From positions 227,910 to 291,909 of the forward strand of contig NZ_JAPNOA010000058.1 in assembly GCF_026626885.1 (NCBI RefSeq): a stretch of 64,000 bases of DNA, given 5' to 3'. This DNA comes from Parathalassolituus penaei. Its GTDB lineage: Bacteria > Pseudomonadota > Gammaproteobacteria > Pseudomonadales > Oceanobacteraceae. A program made the translations under genes and the position numbers. The notes under the pieces were generated by a model. That model did no database searches and was not told the DNA's origin. It worked only from the letters and a program-made list of their open reading frames with translations. Positions 24,676 through 33,247 of this stretch are shown here, one piece after another. The stretch's first letter is position 1, and the number at the start of each line of letters is the position of its first letter.

Positions 24676-25794
24676 TTGCTTGAAATCGGTTTGATTGTGA
24701 ACCCCATGGCGGGCATTGGTGGTGCGGTTGGGCTCAAGGGCAGTGATGGTGCTGCCATTGTCGAACAAGCGTTAGCACTGGGTGCCGAGAAAAAATCCGG
24801 CCTGCGTACCCGTCAGGCGTTGGGTGTGCTGGCCGACGTACGCGAGCAATGCCACTTTGTGACTTGCCCCGGTGAAATGGGCGCAGACTGGCTGGCGGCC
24901 GAAGGGCTGGCATTTGAGGTGCTGGACCTCGGTTTGCCGTTGGCACCGACCACGGCCGAACATACCCGCAAGGCCGCTGAACTGATGCTGCAACGGCAGC
25001 CAGCGCTGCTGCTGTTTGCCGGTGGTGACGGCACCGCCCGTGATATCTGCGCGGTGGTGGGTGATCAACTGCCGGTACTGGGTATTCCGGCCGGTGTGAA
25101 AATCCATTCCGGTGTGTACGGCATTACCCCAAAAGCCTCGGGCGAAGTGATTCACCGTCTGGTGACTGGCCAGCTGGTGGATGTCCGTGAAGCCGAAGTC
25201 CGCGACCTCGACGAAGATGCCTTCCGTAACGGTCAGGTGCGTGCCCGTCACTATGGTGATATGCGGGTGCCACAGGAGGGTCACTTTGTGCAGGCGGTCA
25301 AACAGGGCGGTGTTGAAGTCGAAGAACTGGTACTGGCCGATATCGCTGCCTGCATCCGTGAAGAGATGGAAGACGACTGCCTGTATCTGATCGGTTCTGG
25401 CAAAACCACCCTGGCGATTACCGAAGAACTTGGCATCAGTGGCACCCTGCTGGGCGTCGACGCTGTGATCAACGGCGAATTGCTGGCAGCCGATGTTAAC
25501 GAAGCCGCCATCTGGCAACTGCTGCAGGAACACCCACAACACAAGGCGATTCTGAGTGTGATGGGCGGGCAGGGCCATATTATTGGTCGTGGTAACCAGC
25601 AGTTCAGCGCCCGGATATTACGGGCCCTGGGACGTGAAAATCTGCAACTGGTATCCACCAAAACCAAGATTCGAGGGCTGGATGGCCGCCCGCTGATTAT
25701 CGACAGCGGTGATCCGCAACTGGATCAGGACTGGGCCGGTGTGCTGGAAATCCTTACGGGCTATCAGGACCGCATTCTTTATCCGGTTGCCTGA
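24676..25794 (+). CDS. ATP-NAD kinase family protein (AcoX-like)
   Basis: The 372-residue protein has the NAD-kinase fold signature LLFAGGDGTARDI (GGDGT at 116-120), an N-terminal GLIVNPMAGIGG and a C-terminal domain with IGSGKTTLAI and GGQGHIIGRGNQQFS, as in the AcoX/PpnK-like group. Proteins of this group are larger than classic NadK and their substrate is often unproven. The only start in frame after the last upstream stop is TTG 24676, with GAGCGAGAG just before it. It follows pldA by 29 bases. Confidence 0.85.
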   Translation: MLEIGLIVNPMAGIGGAVGLKGSDGAAIVEQALALGAEKKSGLRTRQALGVLADVREQCHFVTCPGEMGADWLAAEGLAFEVLDLGLPLAPTTAEHTRKAAELMLQRQPALLLFAGGDGTARDICAVVGDQLPVLGIPAGVKIHSGVYGITPKASGEVIHRLVTGQLVDVREAEVRDLDEDAFRNGQVRARHYGDMRVPQEGHFVQAVKQGGVEVEELVLADIAACIREEMEDDCLYLIGSGKTTLAITEELGISGTLLGVDAVINGELLAADVNEAAIWQLLQEHPQHKAILSVMGGQGHIIGRGNQQFSARILRALGRENLQLVSTKTKIRGLDGRPLIIDSGDPQLDQDWAGVLEILTGYQDRILYPVA

Positions 25795-26019
25795 TCTTTC
25801 TCTCCAGTCTGTTGTTCAGACCTTTTCTTCTAACCAGCAGCATTGATCGCCTGATCAGTGCTGTTCTGCCTCAAAGATAGTCGGGCGTGTCTGGGGGGGA
25901 CCTGGGCTGGCCCATGTTTTGAAAATAATCGGTATTCTGTAAAACGCATGCCGTTATTAAGGTGTATTTCAGGAATGGCCTATATAATCGGCCACATCTA
26001 CCTGAGGGAGCACCGAATC

Positions 26020-26547
26020 ATGTCCACCGAAATCCGTAACTACAACGCCCCAAGCAAAATCATGCACTGGCTGTCCGCCCTGATGATTGCTGGCCTGCTG
26101 GGGAGCGGCATGATTATGGAAGAGCTGTCCAAAGGCGAATTCAAAACCTGGCTGATGGGCAATCACAAAGCGATTGGCGCTATCTTCCTGCTGGTGGTAC
26201 TGGTGCGTTTTGCGGTGCGTTTCAGCAACCCGGTTGACCCGCTGCCAGGCACCGAGCGTAAGGACTATATCAAAGCCAAGGCCCTGCAAGGTCTGATGTA
26301 TGTGTCTATGCTGGTAATGCCACTGAGCGGCATTCTGATGTCCCAGTCCGGTGGTCGTGTGATCAGCGTGTTTGGCCTGTTTGATGTGCCAACCCTGATT
26401 GGTGAAAACCACGATCTGCATGAATTTCTTGAAGGCGTACACGGCTTTACCGCCAACGTACTGCTGGTGCTGATTGCCCTGCATATCGCCGCGGCCCTGC
26501 TGCACCACTTCAAGATGAAAGACGATACTTTGCGCCGCATGGTGTAA
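26020..26547 (+). CDS. Cytochrome b561 family protein
   Basis: The 175-residue protein has four transmembrane helices and the paired haem-ligand histidines of the CybB family: His in IMHWLS (helix 1), MGNHKAIG (before helix 2), VHGFTAN (helix 4 start) and LHIAAALLHHF (helix 4 end). It carries electrons in the inner membrane; some members oxidise superoxide and reduce quinone. GAGGGAG upstream supports ATG 26020; longer in-frame extensions are poor. Confidence 0.9.
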   Translation: MSTEIRNYNAPSKIMHWLSALMIAGLLGSGMIMEELSKGEFKTWLMGNHKAIGAIFLLVVLVRFAVRFSNPVDPLPGTERKDYIKAKALQGLMYVSMLVMPLSGILMSQSGGRVISVFGLFDVPTLIGENHDLHEFLEGVHGFTANVLLVLIALHIAAALLHHFKMKDDTLRRMV

Positions 26548-26624
26548 AGGTCGGGAGTGATACGTGTGCGCTGGTGCTGGCAGGCGGGGATTGAACTGCC
26601 AGTACCAGAACGTTCGCCCAACTG

Positions 26625-26652
26625 AACGGCTCCTTCGGGAGCCGTTTTTTTA
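26625..26652 (+). terminator. Intrinsic terminator of the cytochrome b561 gene
   Basis: AACGGCTCC (26625-26633) pairs with GGAGCCGTT (26638-26646), followed by a T-run. Confidence 0.92.
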
Positions 26653-26794
26653 TGCCTGCAAAACCTGTTTCGGAAGCACTTTGGATTAGGGACACTCTGA
26701 ATAACTCTGCACAGCTCTGCGCTGCAGCCCGCGCCCTTCGGGGCTTTCGGGGCTTTCGGGATAGCGCTGGGAAGGGAGGCTTTCTTGAGAATAA

Positions 26795-26828
26795 AAAAAT
26801 CCAGAGCCCGTTCGAACTCTGGATTTTT
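26795..26828 (-). terminator. Terminator downstream of gpx (bidirectional)
   Basis: AAAAATCCAGAG (26795-26806) pairs with CTCTGGATTTTT (26817-26828), giving T-runs on both strands. Confidence 0.9.
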
Positions 26829-26901
26829 GTGATCGCCAGTCAGAACGCTGGATTCAGATCGGCATTACTCCCGAGGGAGTGGATGCTGTGCGCTGCCGGA
26901 A

Positions 26902-27441
26902 TTACAGGGCGGCGTCGATAGCGGCCAGCAGCGCCGGGTTGTCCAGAGTGGTGTCCGGAGCAAAACGGCCCAGTACGGTGCCGTCACGACCAACCAGGAA
27001 CTTCTCGAAGTTCCACATGATGTTGGTTTCGTCATCGGTCAGCAGGTTCATGCTGGCCAGTTTCTCTTTCAGTTTGCCGCCTTCAACCGGGGTCGCCAGT
27101 GGCTTGGCAGCGATCAGTTGCTGGTACAGTGGGTGACGGCCTTCACCGTTCACTTCCAGCTTGCTGAACATCGGGAAGGATACGCCGTAGTTCAGGCTGC
27201 AGAATTCCTGAATTTCGTTTTCAGTACCTGGTTCCTGACCCAGGAACTGGTTGCAAGGGAAGCCCAGAACTTCCAGACCAGCAGACTGCTTGGCCTTGTA
27301 CAGTGCTTCCAGACCTTCGTACTGTGGAGTCAGACCACACTTGGACGCCACGTTAACGATCAGCAGTACTTTGCCTTCGTAAGTGGACAGTGGCAGGGAT
27401 TCACCTTGGATGTTCTTGACTTCGATATCGTAGAGAGACAT
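26902..27441 (-). CDS. gpx: Glutathione peroxidase family protein (thiol peroxidase)
   Basis: The 179-residue protein matches the glutathione peroxidase family, with catalytic Cys35 in NVASKCGLTPQ, Gln in GFPCNQFLGQEPG and Trp/Asn in IMWNFEKFLV. Cys in place of selenocysteine means reduction of hydroperoxides, commonly with thioredoxin. The gene follows the ohrR-like gene by 50 bases on the same strand, so it is probably controlled by organic peroxides. ATG 27441 is the family start. Confidence 0.92.
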   Translation of the reverse strand: MSLYDIEVKNIQGESLPLSTYEGKVLLIVNVASKCGLTPQYEGLEALYKAKQSAGLEVLGFPCNQFLGQEPGTENEIQEFCSLNYGVSFPMFSKLEVNGEGRHPLYQQLIAAKPLATPVEGGKLKEKLASMNLLTDDETNIMWNFEKFLVGRDGTVLGRFAPDTTLDNPALLAAIDAAL

Positions 27442-27491
27442 GGCAGTTTCCTGTGGTTGGTGGGTGCTGAACACCCGATGACATAACGAAT

Positions 27492-27938
27492 TCAGTCGAG
27501 TAACCGGATCAGCTTGTGCAGATCGGTTTTTAATTCCAGTAGCCAGGGCAAATCTTCGCCCAGACGGCAGGCCATCTGTTGTTGTACCAGCGCGGCTTCG
27601 GCCCGTAAGGCCTGGCCCTGTTCGCTGGCACTCACCAGTACCCGGCGTTCGTCTTCATTGCAGCGGCGGCGATTGACCAGGCCGTTGCTTTCCAGACGTT
27701 TTAACAGCGGTGTCAGGGTGCCGGAGTCAAGATGCAGGGCTTCGCCCAGCTCACCGACACTCAGCTCCGGTTTTTCCCATAACAGCATCATCACCAGATA
27801 TTGCGGATAGGTCAGGCCCAGTGGTTTCAGCAGTGGCCCGTACGACCGCACAATCAGATTGGAGGCGGCATACAGCGGGAAGCAGATTTGCTGGTGCAGC
27901 AGCGGCACGGCCTGTTCTGGGGTATCTGGGGTGGTCAT
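27492..27938 (-). CDS. ohrR: OhrR-type MarR regulator, organic-peroxide sensor
   Basis: The 148-residue regulator has the OhrR N-terminus QQICFPLYAASNLIVRSYG with the reactive Cys19, then TYPQYLVMMLLWE and the winged helix LDSGTLTPLLKRLESNGLVNR. OhrR releases DNA when the cysteine is oxidised by organic hydroperoxides. GGAGGAACC gives a strong ribosome site for ATG 27938. A typical operator lies just upstream, and gpx takes the place ohr usually has. Confidence 0.92.
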   Translation of the reverse strand: MTTPDTPEQAVPLLHQQICFPLYAASNLIVRSYGPLLKPLGLTYPQYLVMMLLWEKPELSVGELGEALHLDSGTLTPLLKRLESNGLVNRRRCNEDERRVLVSASEQGQALRAEAALVQQQMACRLGEDLPWLLELKTDLHKLIRLLD

Positions 27939-27972
27939 GGTTCCTCCGGTTTGGAAACCATCCTGCCCGCTT

Positions 27973-27994
27973 ATTAAATTGTGTGCAATTTAAT
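27973..27994. promoter_or_regulatory. OhrR operator, ATTAAATTG-TGTG-CAATTTAAT
   Basis: Nine-base perfect arms around TGTG, 35 bases upstream of the ohrR start. The AAATTG...CAATTT core is the known form of OhrR sites. Confidence 0.8.
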
Positions 27995-28179
27995 TTTGTG
28001 AAACAGTGTTGCCCGGTTGTTATCCTGATGTGATCGCGAATTTGTCATCTGGCAGCTTATGTGAGCAGGGTGGCAGATGTGCAGGAGAGGTTAATAAGCA
28101 GGAGAGGCACCGTAGCAGGGGATAATCGGCAGCCGGTGAGCGGTTGTCCCGGGCGCTGTGTTACACCCGGGAATCGGGA

Positions 28180-28584
28180 TCAGAACTCGTCAGAGCCGCC
28201 CGCTTTTTTCTCGATCAGTTCAATCTTGTAGCCGTCCGGATCTTCAACAAACGCAATCACTGTGCTGCCGCCTTTGACCGGGCCTGCCTCGCGAGTGACC
28301 TTGCCACCGCTGGCGCGGATGCGTTCACAGGCGGCAGCGGCATCGTCGACTTCAAGGGCGATATGGCCATAGGCTGTGCCGAGGTCGTAGCTGCTGGTTC
28401 CCCAGTTGTAGGTCAGCTCAATCACCGCACCTTCACTTTCCGGCTGGTAGCCCACAAACGCGAGGGTGTACTGGTACTCTTCGTTATCGTGCTGACGCAG
28501 CACCTGCATACCCATCACCTGGGTGTAAAAGTCGATGGAGCGTTGCAGGTCGCCAACGCGCAGCATGGTGTGAAGGATTCTCAT
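28180..28584 (-). CDS. gloA: Lactoylglutathione lyase (glyoxalase I)
   Basis: The 134-residue protein is a single-module glyoxalase I with the four metal ligands of the Ni-type enzyme: His5 (RILHTM), Glu in [10 protein letters not shown], His in YGHIALEV and Glu in YKIELIEK. It isomerises the hemithioacetal of methylglyoxal and glutathione to S-lactoylglutathione. It follows nth by 39 bases on the same strand and is likely in one operon with it. Confidence 0.95.
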   Translation of the reverse strand: MRILHTMLRVGDLQRSIDFYTQVMGMQVLRQHDNEEYQYTLAFVGYQPESEGAVIELTYNWGTSSYDLGTAYGHIALEVDDAAAACERIRASGGKVTREAGPVKGGSTVIAFVEDPDGYKIELIEKKAGGSDEF

Positions 28585-28623
28585 CGTTGTCTCCGTATTG
28601 TTTGCTGAGCCGTCAGCAACGGT

Positions 28624-29259
28624 TCAGTCGGATGTCTTTTGTTTGAATTCGCACAGATCTTCAATCAGGCAGGAGCCACAGCGTGGTTTGCGGGCCACAC
28701 AGGTGTAACGGCCATGCAGGATCAGCCAGTGATGGGCATCGAGCCGGAATTCGGCGGGCACCAGTCGTAGCAGGCGTTGCTCCACTTCATCCACGTCTTT
28801 GCCGGGCGCAATGCCGGTTCGGTTGGATACTCTAAAGATATGGGTATCGACGGCAATAGTCGGCTGGCCGAACGCTGTGTTCAGCACCACGTTAGCGGTT
28901 TTGCGACCAACACCGGGCAGCGCTTCCAGTGCCTCACGGGTTTGTGGCACCTGGCTGTTGTGGAGGTTGATCAGCATCTCGCAGAGTTTGATAACGTTTT
29001 TGGCCTTGCTGTTAAAGAGGCCAATCGTCTTGATGTATTCCTTCAGACCTTCTTCACCCAACGCCTGGATGGTTTCCGGTGTGTTGGCGACCGGATACAG
29101 CTTGCGAGTGGCCTTGTTCACACTCACGTCGGTCGCCTGCGCCGATAACAACACGGCAATCAGCAGCTCGAAGGGCGTGCTGTACTCCAGTTCAGTTTTC
29201 GGTTCCGGATTGGCGGCCCGCAGGCGTGTAAAGATTTCCGTGCGTTTTTCTTTGTTCAT
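28624..29259 (-). CDS. nth: Endonuclease III
   Basis: The 211-residue protein has the same length as E. coli Nth and nearly the same opening (MNKEKRTEIFTRLR). It shows the helix-hairpin-helix with catalytic Lys120 (LPGVGRKTANV), catalytic Asp138 (AVDTHIFR) and the four-cysteine cluster C-x6-C-x2-C-x5-C near residues 187-203. It removes oxidised pyrimidines and nicks the strand. I start at ATG 29259 by family length; an ATG at 29304 would add 15 residues. Confidence 0.96.
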   Translation of the reverse strand: MNKEKRTEIFTRLRAANPEPKTELEYSTPFELLIAVLLSAQATDVSVNKATRKLYPVANTPETIQALGEEGLKEYIKTIGLFNSKAKNVIKLCEMLINLHNSQVPQTREALEALPGVGRKTANVVLNTAFGQPTIAVDTHIFRVSNRTGIAPGKDVDEVEQRLLRLVPAEFRLDAHHWLILHGRYTCVARKPRCGSCLIEDLCEFKQKTSD

Positions 29260-29399
29260 AACGTGTCCGATGTCAGGTATGGCCCGGCTTGCCGACTTGC
29301 TCATGACCTGAACGCTTGTATGCTTGGTAGACAGATCAACGATTTGTAACCGGGGTCGCTGTCGTCAGGGAATCGAGAGTTAAAAGAAAAGGGGGGCGC

Positions 29400-30635
29400 G
29401 TGGCAACCGATATTGCGAATAATCCGGCTTGCTCGGACAAGAATGCAGGTGAACAACACGGGTTCTGCAGTAATGCCAATCTGAAGCTGGATGACCTGCT
29501 GCGCCCGATGCTGCGCTACGTGCGGCATATGATGGGCATGGAGGTCGCGTTTATATCGGAGTTTTCGGCCGGACGTCGTTACTTCCGTGCTCTGGACGCT
29601 GATGATTCATTTTGTCCGATCGCACTGGGTGGTTCCGATCTGCTGGACGAAAGTTTTTGCCAGCGGGTGGTGGATGGTCGGCTGCCTGAGTTGATGGTGG
29701 ATGCTCGCACCTATGCTGAAGCCCTGAGCCTGCATGCCACACTGGCATTGCCCGTTGGTGGACATATCAGTGTGCCGGTACGGTTTTCCGATGGCAGTGT
29801 GTTTGGCACATTCTGTTGTTTCAGCCGTTATGCGGTGGAACTGGATCAGCGTGATCTTGAAACCATGCGTCTGTTTGGCGCCATGATCAGCCAGTATCTT
29901 CAGCACGACCGCGATGTCTGGCAGGAACGCCAGGTGATCCGTGAGCGAATTCTGGAAACGATTCTGCGCCGTGACTGGGATATTTATCTGCAGCCCATGT
30001 TTGCCGCCAATAGCCAGCAGGTGGTGGGTTACGAAGCCCTCTGCCGTTTTGCCCAACAACCGCATACCGAGCAGTGGTTTCTGGAAGCCGAACAGGTCGA
30101 TCTGATCGAGGAACTGGAGATGGCGTGTCTGCTGTCGGCGCTGGAGGTGTTGCCCGATATTCCTGCCGACCAGTTTGTGTCGTTTAACCTGTCGCCCCAA
30201 ACCCTGATTCGTATGGATCTGCAGCAGTTGCCGGTGCAATTTGCCAGTCAGATGGTGATTGAGCTGACGGAACACCGTCTGGTAGACGATTACCAGCCGT
30301 TGCTGGAAGCGCTGCTGCAGTTGAAGTGTTCGGGAATCCGCTTTGCGGTGGATGACGCGGGGGCCGGTTTTGCGAGTTTCCGTCATGTGCTGCAGTTACA
30401 GCCAGATCTGATCAAGCTGGATCGCAGTCTGATCAGTGGCATTGCCAGTTGTCATGCCCAGCAGGCATTGGCGCGTGCCCTTATCGGTTTTTCCCGTGAA
30501 ATGCAGATCACCACCATTGCGGAAGGGGTTGAAACCTTTGAGGAAGGGCAGTGTATGCAGGATCTTGGCGTCGACCTGATTCAGGGTTATTGGCTGGGGC
30601 GGCCGCAACCGGCCGCTGCTGTTCTGGATAATTGA
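29400..30635 (+). CDS. GAF-EAL cyclic-di-GMP phosphodiesterase
   Basis: The 411-residue cytoplasmic protein has an N-terminal GAF-like sensor (about 28-170, with ISVPVRFSDGSVFGTFCCFSR) and an EAL domain (about 190-405). EAL is at 212-214 in GYEALCRF, and the remaining catalytic residues appear in FNLSP, IELTEH, VDDAGAGF, IKLDRSLI, IAEGVET and QGYWLG. The usual DDFGTG is DDAGAG, but both metal-binding aspartates remain, so it is probably active. Translation starts at GTG 29400 after a run of Gs that acts as ribosome site. No transmembrane segment is present. Confidence 0.88.
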   Translation: MATDIANNPACSDKNAGEQHGFCSNANLKLDDLLRPMLRYVRHMMGMEVAFISEFSAGRRYFRALDADDSFCPIALGGSDLLDESFCQRVVDGRLPELMVDARTYAEALSLHATLALPVGGHISVPVRFSDGSVFGTFCCFSRYAVELDQRDLETMRLFGAMISQYLQHDRDVWQERQVIRERILETILRRDWDIYLQPMFAANSQQVVGYEALCRFAQQPHTEQWFLEAEQVDLIEELEMACLLSALEVLPDIPADQFVSFNLSPQTLIRMDLQQLPVQFASQMVIELTEHRLVDDYQPLLEALLQLKCSGIRFAVDDAGAGFASFRHVLQLQPDLIKLDRSLISGIASCHAQQALARALIGFSREMQITTIAEGVETFEEGQCMQDLGVDLIQGYWLGRPQPAAAVLDN

Positions 30636-30653
30636 GCGGAATAACGAGGATCA

Positions 30654-30720
30654 GTCGATACCCCTGATCTGTCGAGAATAACGGTCAGTCGAGAATCCCC
30701 GTCAGTCGAGAATATAGTGC
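30654..30720. repeat. 17-bp tandem repeat, about four units, at the 3' end of the ygiC-like gene
   Basis: GTCGATA/GTCGAGAAT recurs at 30654, 30671, 30688 and 30705, a strict period of 17. The last unit overlaps the final codons (Tyr-Ile-Leu-Asp-stop) of the minus-strand gene, so the repeats re-create Ile-Leu-Asp codons downstream of the stop. Confidence 0.85.
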
Positions 30721-31871
30721 GGCAGGAAGCGGCTGGTATCGCGGGTAATGGCCGTCGCATCTTCACGAATGGCGATACCGGCGGCCTGGTTATCCACCAG
30801 CCAGCTGCCAATCAGTGCGTAATTGCCACCAAAGTTCGGCAACAGATGCGCTTGCTGGTAAATCACCCCTTCTTCGCCGTAAGGCCCGTCACTACTCATA
30901 ATGTCTTCGTTGCCACTGAACAGGCGAATGTTGGCACCCTCGCGGGAAAACAACGGCTTCTGCACCAGCGCGTCACAATTCCGGGCCAGATGTAACTCGT
31001 CGCCAAAAAACGCTGGCAACAGGTTCGGGTGGTTGGGGAATAACCGCCATAACATCGGCAGCAGAGCCTTGTTCGACAGAATCGCTTTCCATGGTGGCTC
31101 CAGCCAGTGGGTCGGGTTGTGCGGCAGCAGCTGGCCGTATTCTTCCCGCAGCAGGTACTCCCACGGATACAGCTTGAAGATCCAGTGGATGGGCTGGTTG
31201 TGCTGATCCACAAACTGGTTACGCGCATCCAGACCGATATGGTCGATATACACCAGCTCGCTGCTGATACCGGCTTCGGCCGCGCAGTCTTGCAGGTACT
31301 GAACCGTACCGAGGTCTTCGATGCTGTCCTGACAACAACTCACATGCAGGTGTTGTTGTGGCTTCAGCAGCTTGAGTTCGGCAAACCGGTTGATGAGTTT
31401 TTCCTGCAGGCTGTTGAACTGGTCGGCCTGACGCGGCAGGCGTCCGGCATCGACCTGCTGTTCCAGCCACAACCATTGCCAGAAACCGGTTTCGTACAGG
31501 CTGGTCGGGGTATCGGCGTTGTTTTCATACAGCTTGGCCTGACCCTGGCCGTTGTAGGCCAAATCAAGACGGGAGTAGAGCGATGGCTCCCGTGCTTGCC
31601 AAGAGCGCCGGATAAAATCGCGGCTGTGTTCGGGAATGGCAAAGCGCTGCATCAGTTCGTCATCGGCACACACCCGGTTGACCACCTCCAGACACATCTG
31701 GTGCAGCTCTTCGGTGGGTGCTTCGATGTCTTCTTCTATCTGACGCAGGCTGAAACGATAAGCTGCGCTTTCATCCCAGTAGGGCTCGCCACCAATGGTG
31801 TGAAACTGGAAGCCGTATTCGTCGGCGATGGCGCGCCAGTCCGGACGTTCCGGCATCGGAATCCGTAACAT
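30702..31871 (-). CDS. ygiC: Glutathionylspermidine synthase-like ATP-grasp amide ligase (YgiC/YjfC family)
   Basis: The 389-residue protein matches the C-terminal synthetase domain of glutathionylspermidine synthases as found alone in YgiC/YjfC: SLYSRLDLAYNGQGQAKLYENNADTP-type motif, ending ADTPTSLYETGFWQWLW, then WEYLLREEYG and VQKPLFSREGANI for ATP. Stand-alone members lack the amidase half and their products are uncertain. It starts one base after the YgiB-like stop codon. The three genes 33004-30702 form an operon. Confidence 0.9.
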   Translation of the reverse strand: MLRIPMPERPDWRAIADEYGFQFHTIGGEPYWDESAAYRFSLRQIEEDIEAPTEELHQMCLEVVNRVCADDELMQRFAIPEHSRDFIRRSWQAREPSLYSRLDLAYNGQGQAKLYENNADTPTSLYETGFWQWLWLEQQVDAGRLPRQADQFNSLQEKLINRFAELKLLKPQQHLHVSCCQDSIEDLGTVQYLQDCAAEAGISSELVYIDHIGLDARNQFVDQHNQPIHWIFKLYPWEYLLREEYGQLLPHNPTHWLEPPWKAILSNKALLPMLWRLFPNHPNLLPAFFGDELHLARNCDALVQKPLFSREGANIRLFSGNEDIMSSDGPYGEEGVIYQQAHLLPNFGGNYALIGSWLVDNQAAGIAIREDATAITRDTSRFLPHYILD

Positions 31872-31872
31872 C

Positions 31873-32586
31873 TCAGCCTCCGAAACTCATTTTCATGGCC
31901 ATACGCGAGCCGAAGCCGCCACGGCTGAGGGTCTGCTTGCCACCGGATGCCGCAGTGGTATGAACCTGCTGTGGAATGGCGCGCATCATGCCTTTTTTGC
32001 CGGATTCCAGTGGTTCGGCATCGGCAGTGACCAGACGCATGTTGCCTTGCTGGTCGGTATGGGTGAACACCGGGTTATAGGCCTGAGTCGCAGCGGGATT
32101 TTTGCCGTCCATAACAAAGCCGGTCATCCGTGGGTAATAGCGCGGTGGTTCGGGGTTAGTACCACCGCTGTGGTAAGCACCATCACCACGATAACCGCCG
32201 CCACCACCATAACCGCCACCGCCGGAACCGCCACTGCTACCGGAGCTCGACATGGATTCCGGCTCGCAGTTGGAAAAGCCGAATTCCTGCTCACATTCTT
32301 CGCGGTTTTTATAACGCGGGGCTGACTGAGCGGCCTCGTTCAGGGCCTTGCGATAGGCCAGCTCGCAACGTTCGAAGGTCATGCCGCTGCGTTCAGCACA
32401 GCTGTATGGGTCGGTCGCGACGTAGACATCCTGACGACCATCACTGCAGGCGCTGATGCCCAGCACGCTGGCCCCCAGAGTAACAGCACGTTGCCAGTTC
32501 AGCTGTTTCATACGCTCGCGATTGATGCGGGAGCGTTTACGGTTAGAGCCGCTGCTGATGTTGTCCGGATTCTGGAGTGATTTCAT
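31873..32586 (-). CDS. ygiB: DUF1190 (YgiB-like) protein
   Basis: The 237-residue protein starts with a basic stretch (NRKRSRINRERMKQLNWQR) and a short hydrophobic segment ending ISACSDG, then the DUF1190 core DVYVATDPYSCAERSG and CELAYRKALNEAAQSAPRY with four conserved cysteines, and a Gly/Ser/Tyr-rich tract near residues 112-145. It is always found beside ygiC-like genes. Its function is unknown. AGGAG upstream supports ATG 32586. Confidence 0.88.
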   Translation of the reverse strand: MKSLQNPDNISSGSNRKRSRINRERMKQLNWQRAVTLGASVLGISACSDGRQDVYVATDPYSCAERSGMTFERCELAYRKALNEAAQSAPRYKNREECEQEFGFSNCEPESMSSSGSSGGSGGGGYGGGGGYRGDGAYHSGGTNPEPPRYYPRMTGFVMDGKNPAATQAYNPVFTHTDQQGNMRLVTADAEPLESGKKGMMRAIPQQVHTTAASGGKQTLSRGGFGSRMAMKMSFGG

Positions 32587-32596
32587 GGCGTGCTCC

Positions 32597-33004
32597 TTAC
32601 CAGGTCAGGCTGGCTGCATTGAGCAGACCAACGGCAATGGATACCGATGCCAGCATGATACCGGCGCTCATTTCACCTTCCTGAATCCGGCGTACCAGTG
32701 CTGGCATAAACACAAACCGCACCACGGCAAAGGCCAGCAACTGTGCACACAGGGCGATCAAGGCCCAGATTCCAAAGTCGAGCAGGGATACCGAATGGCT
32801 GATGGCGCTGTAGAGGGCAATGGCAAAACCGATGATGGCACCGCCAAAACCGATCGCTGCAGCACTGTTGTTTTCTTCGCGAATCAGTTGCCACTCATCG
32901 TGCGGCGTGATGCGGACATACACCACCTTGAAGATGACCAATGCCAGCAGGCCAGCAGCAAAATAGGCGGCAAATTCGAGTACGGCAGAAAGAAGCGGAT
33001 TCAT
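32597..33004 (-). CDS. DUF350 inner-membrane protein (YjfL-like)
   Basis: The 135-residue protein has four transmembrane helices (about 8-28, 47-68, 74-98 and 112-132) in the DUF350 pattern, with NNSAAAIGFGGAIIGFAIAL in the second. It heads an operon with the YgiB- and YgiC-like genes, as yjfL-yjfM-yjfC do in enterobacteria. The complex may modify or sense an envelope component; this is unproven. Confidence 0.87.
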   Translation of the reverse strand: MNPLLSAVLEFAAYFAAGLLALVIFKVVYVRITPHDEWQLIREENNSAAAIGFGGAIIGFAIALYSAISHSVSLLDFGIWALIALCAQLLAFAVVRFVFMPALVRRIQEGEMSAGIMLASVSIAVGLLNAASLTW

Positions 33005-33191
33005 GTAACGGTCCCTGTAGTTTTTTTTGGAAATGTAGATGGCACAGTCTTTTGGTTAAATGACAGTCTGTTCCATATATGTGGTTAAATGGGGGCTTCC
33101 CCTTGGTAAGCTGATTGATACTGGTTTTTATTTGTAGTTAATGAAAATCATACTCATTGTTCCTTCTATGTGACTTCTGGCTTGAAAAGCC

Positions 33192-33240
33192 ACCTGATAA
33201 AACGCTCGTGACAATTTTATTACGAACGACTGTATCAGGT
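33192..33240 (+). promoter_or_regulatory. Leader hairpin that masks the ribosome site of the kinase-like gene
   Basis: ACCTGATA (33192-33199) pairs perfectly with TATCAGGT (33233-33240), and an inner stem (33203-33209 with 33222-33228, one mismatch) closes a 12-base loop. The AGG used as Shine-Dalgarno (33237-33239) for ATG 33248 lies in the 3' arm, and TTTTTATT follows. It could work as translational lock or attenuator. Confidence 0.6.
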
Positions 33241-33247
33241 TTTTATT

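Larger units (their letters stand above)
26548..26901. other. Convergent intergenic region between the cytochrome b561 gene and gpx
   Basis: These 354 bases hold two terminators (26625-26652 and 26795-26828) and a small tandem copy of GGGGCTTTC near 26740. No gene is supported. Confidence 0.6.
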
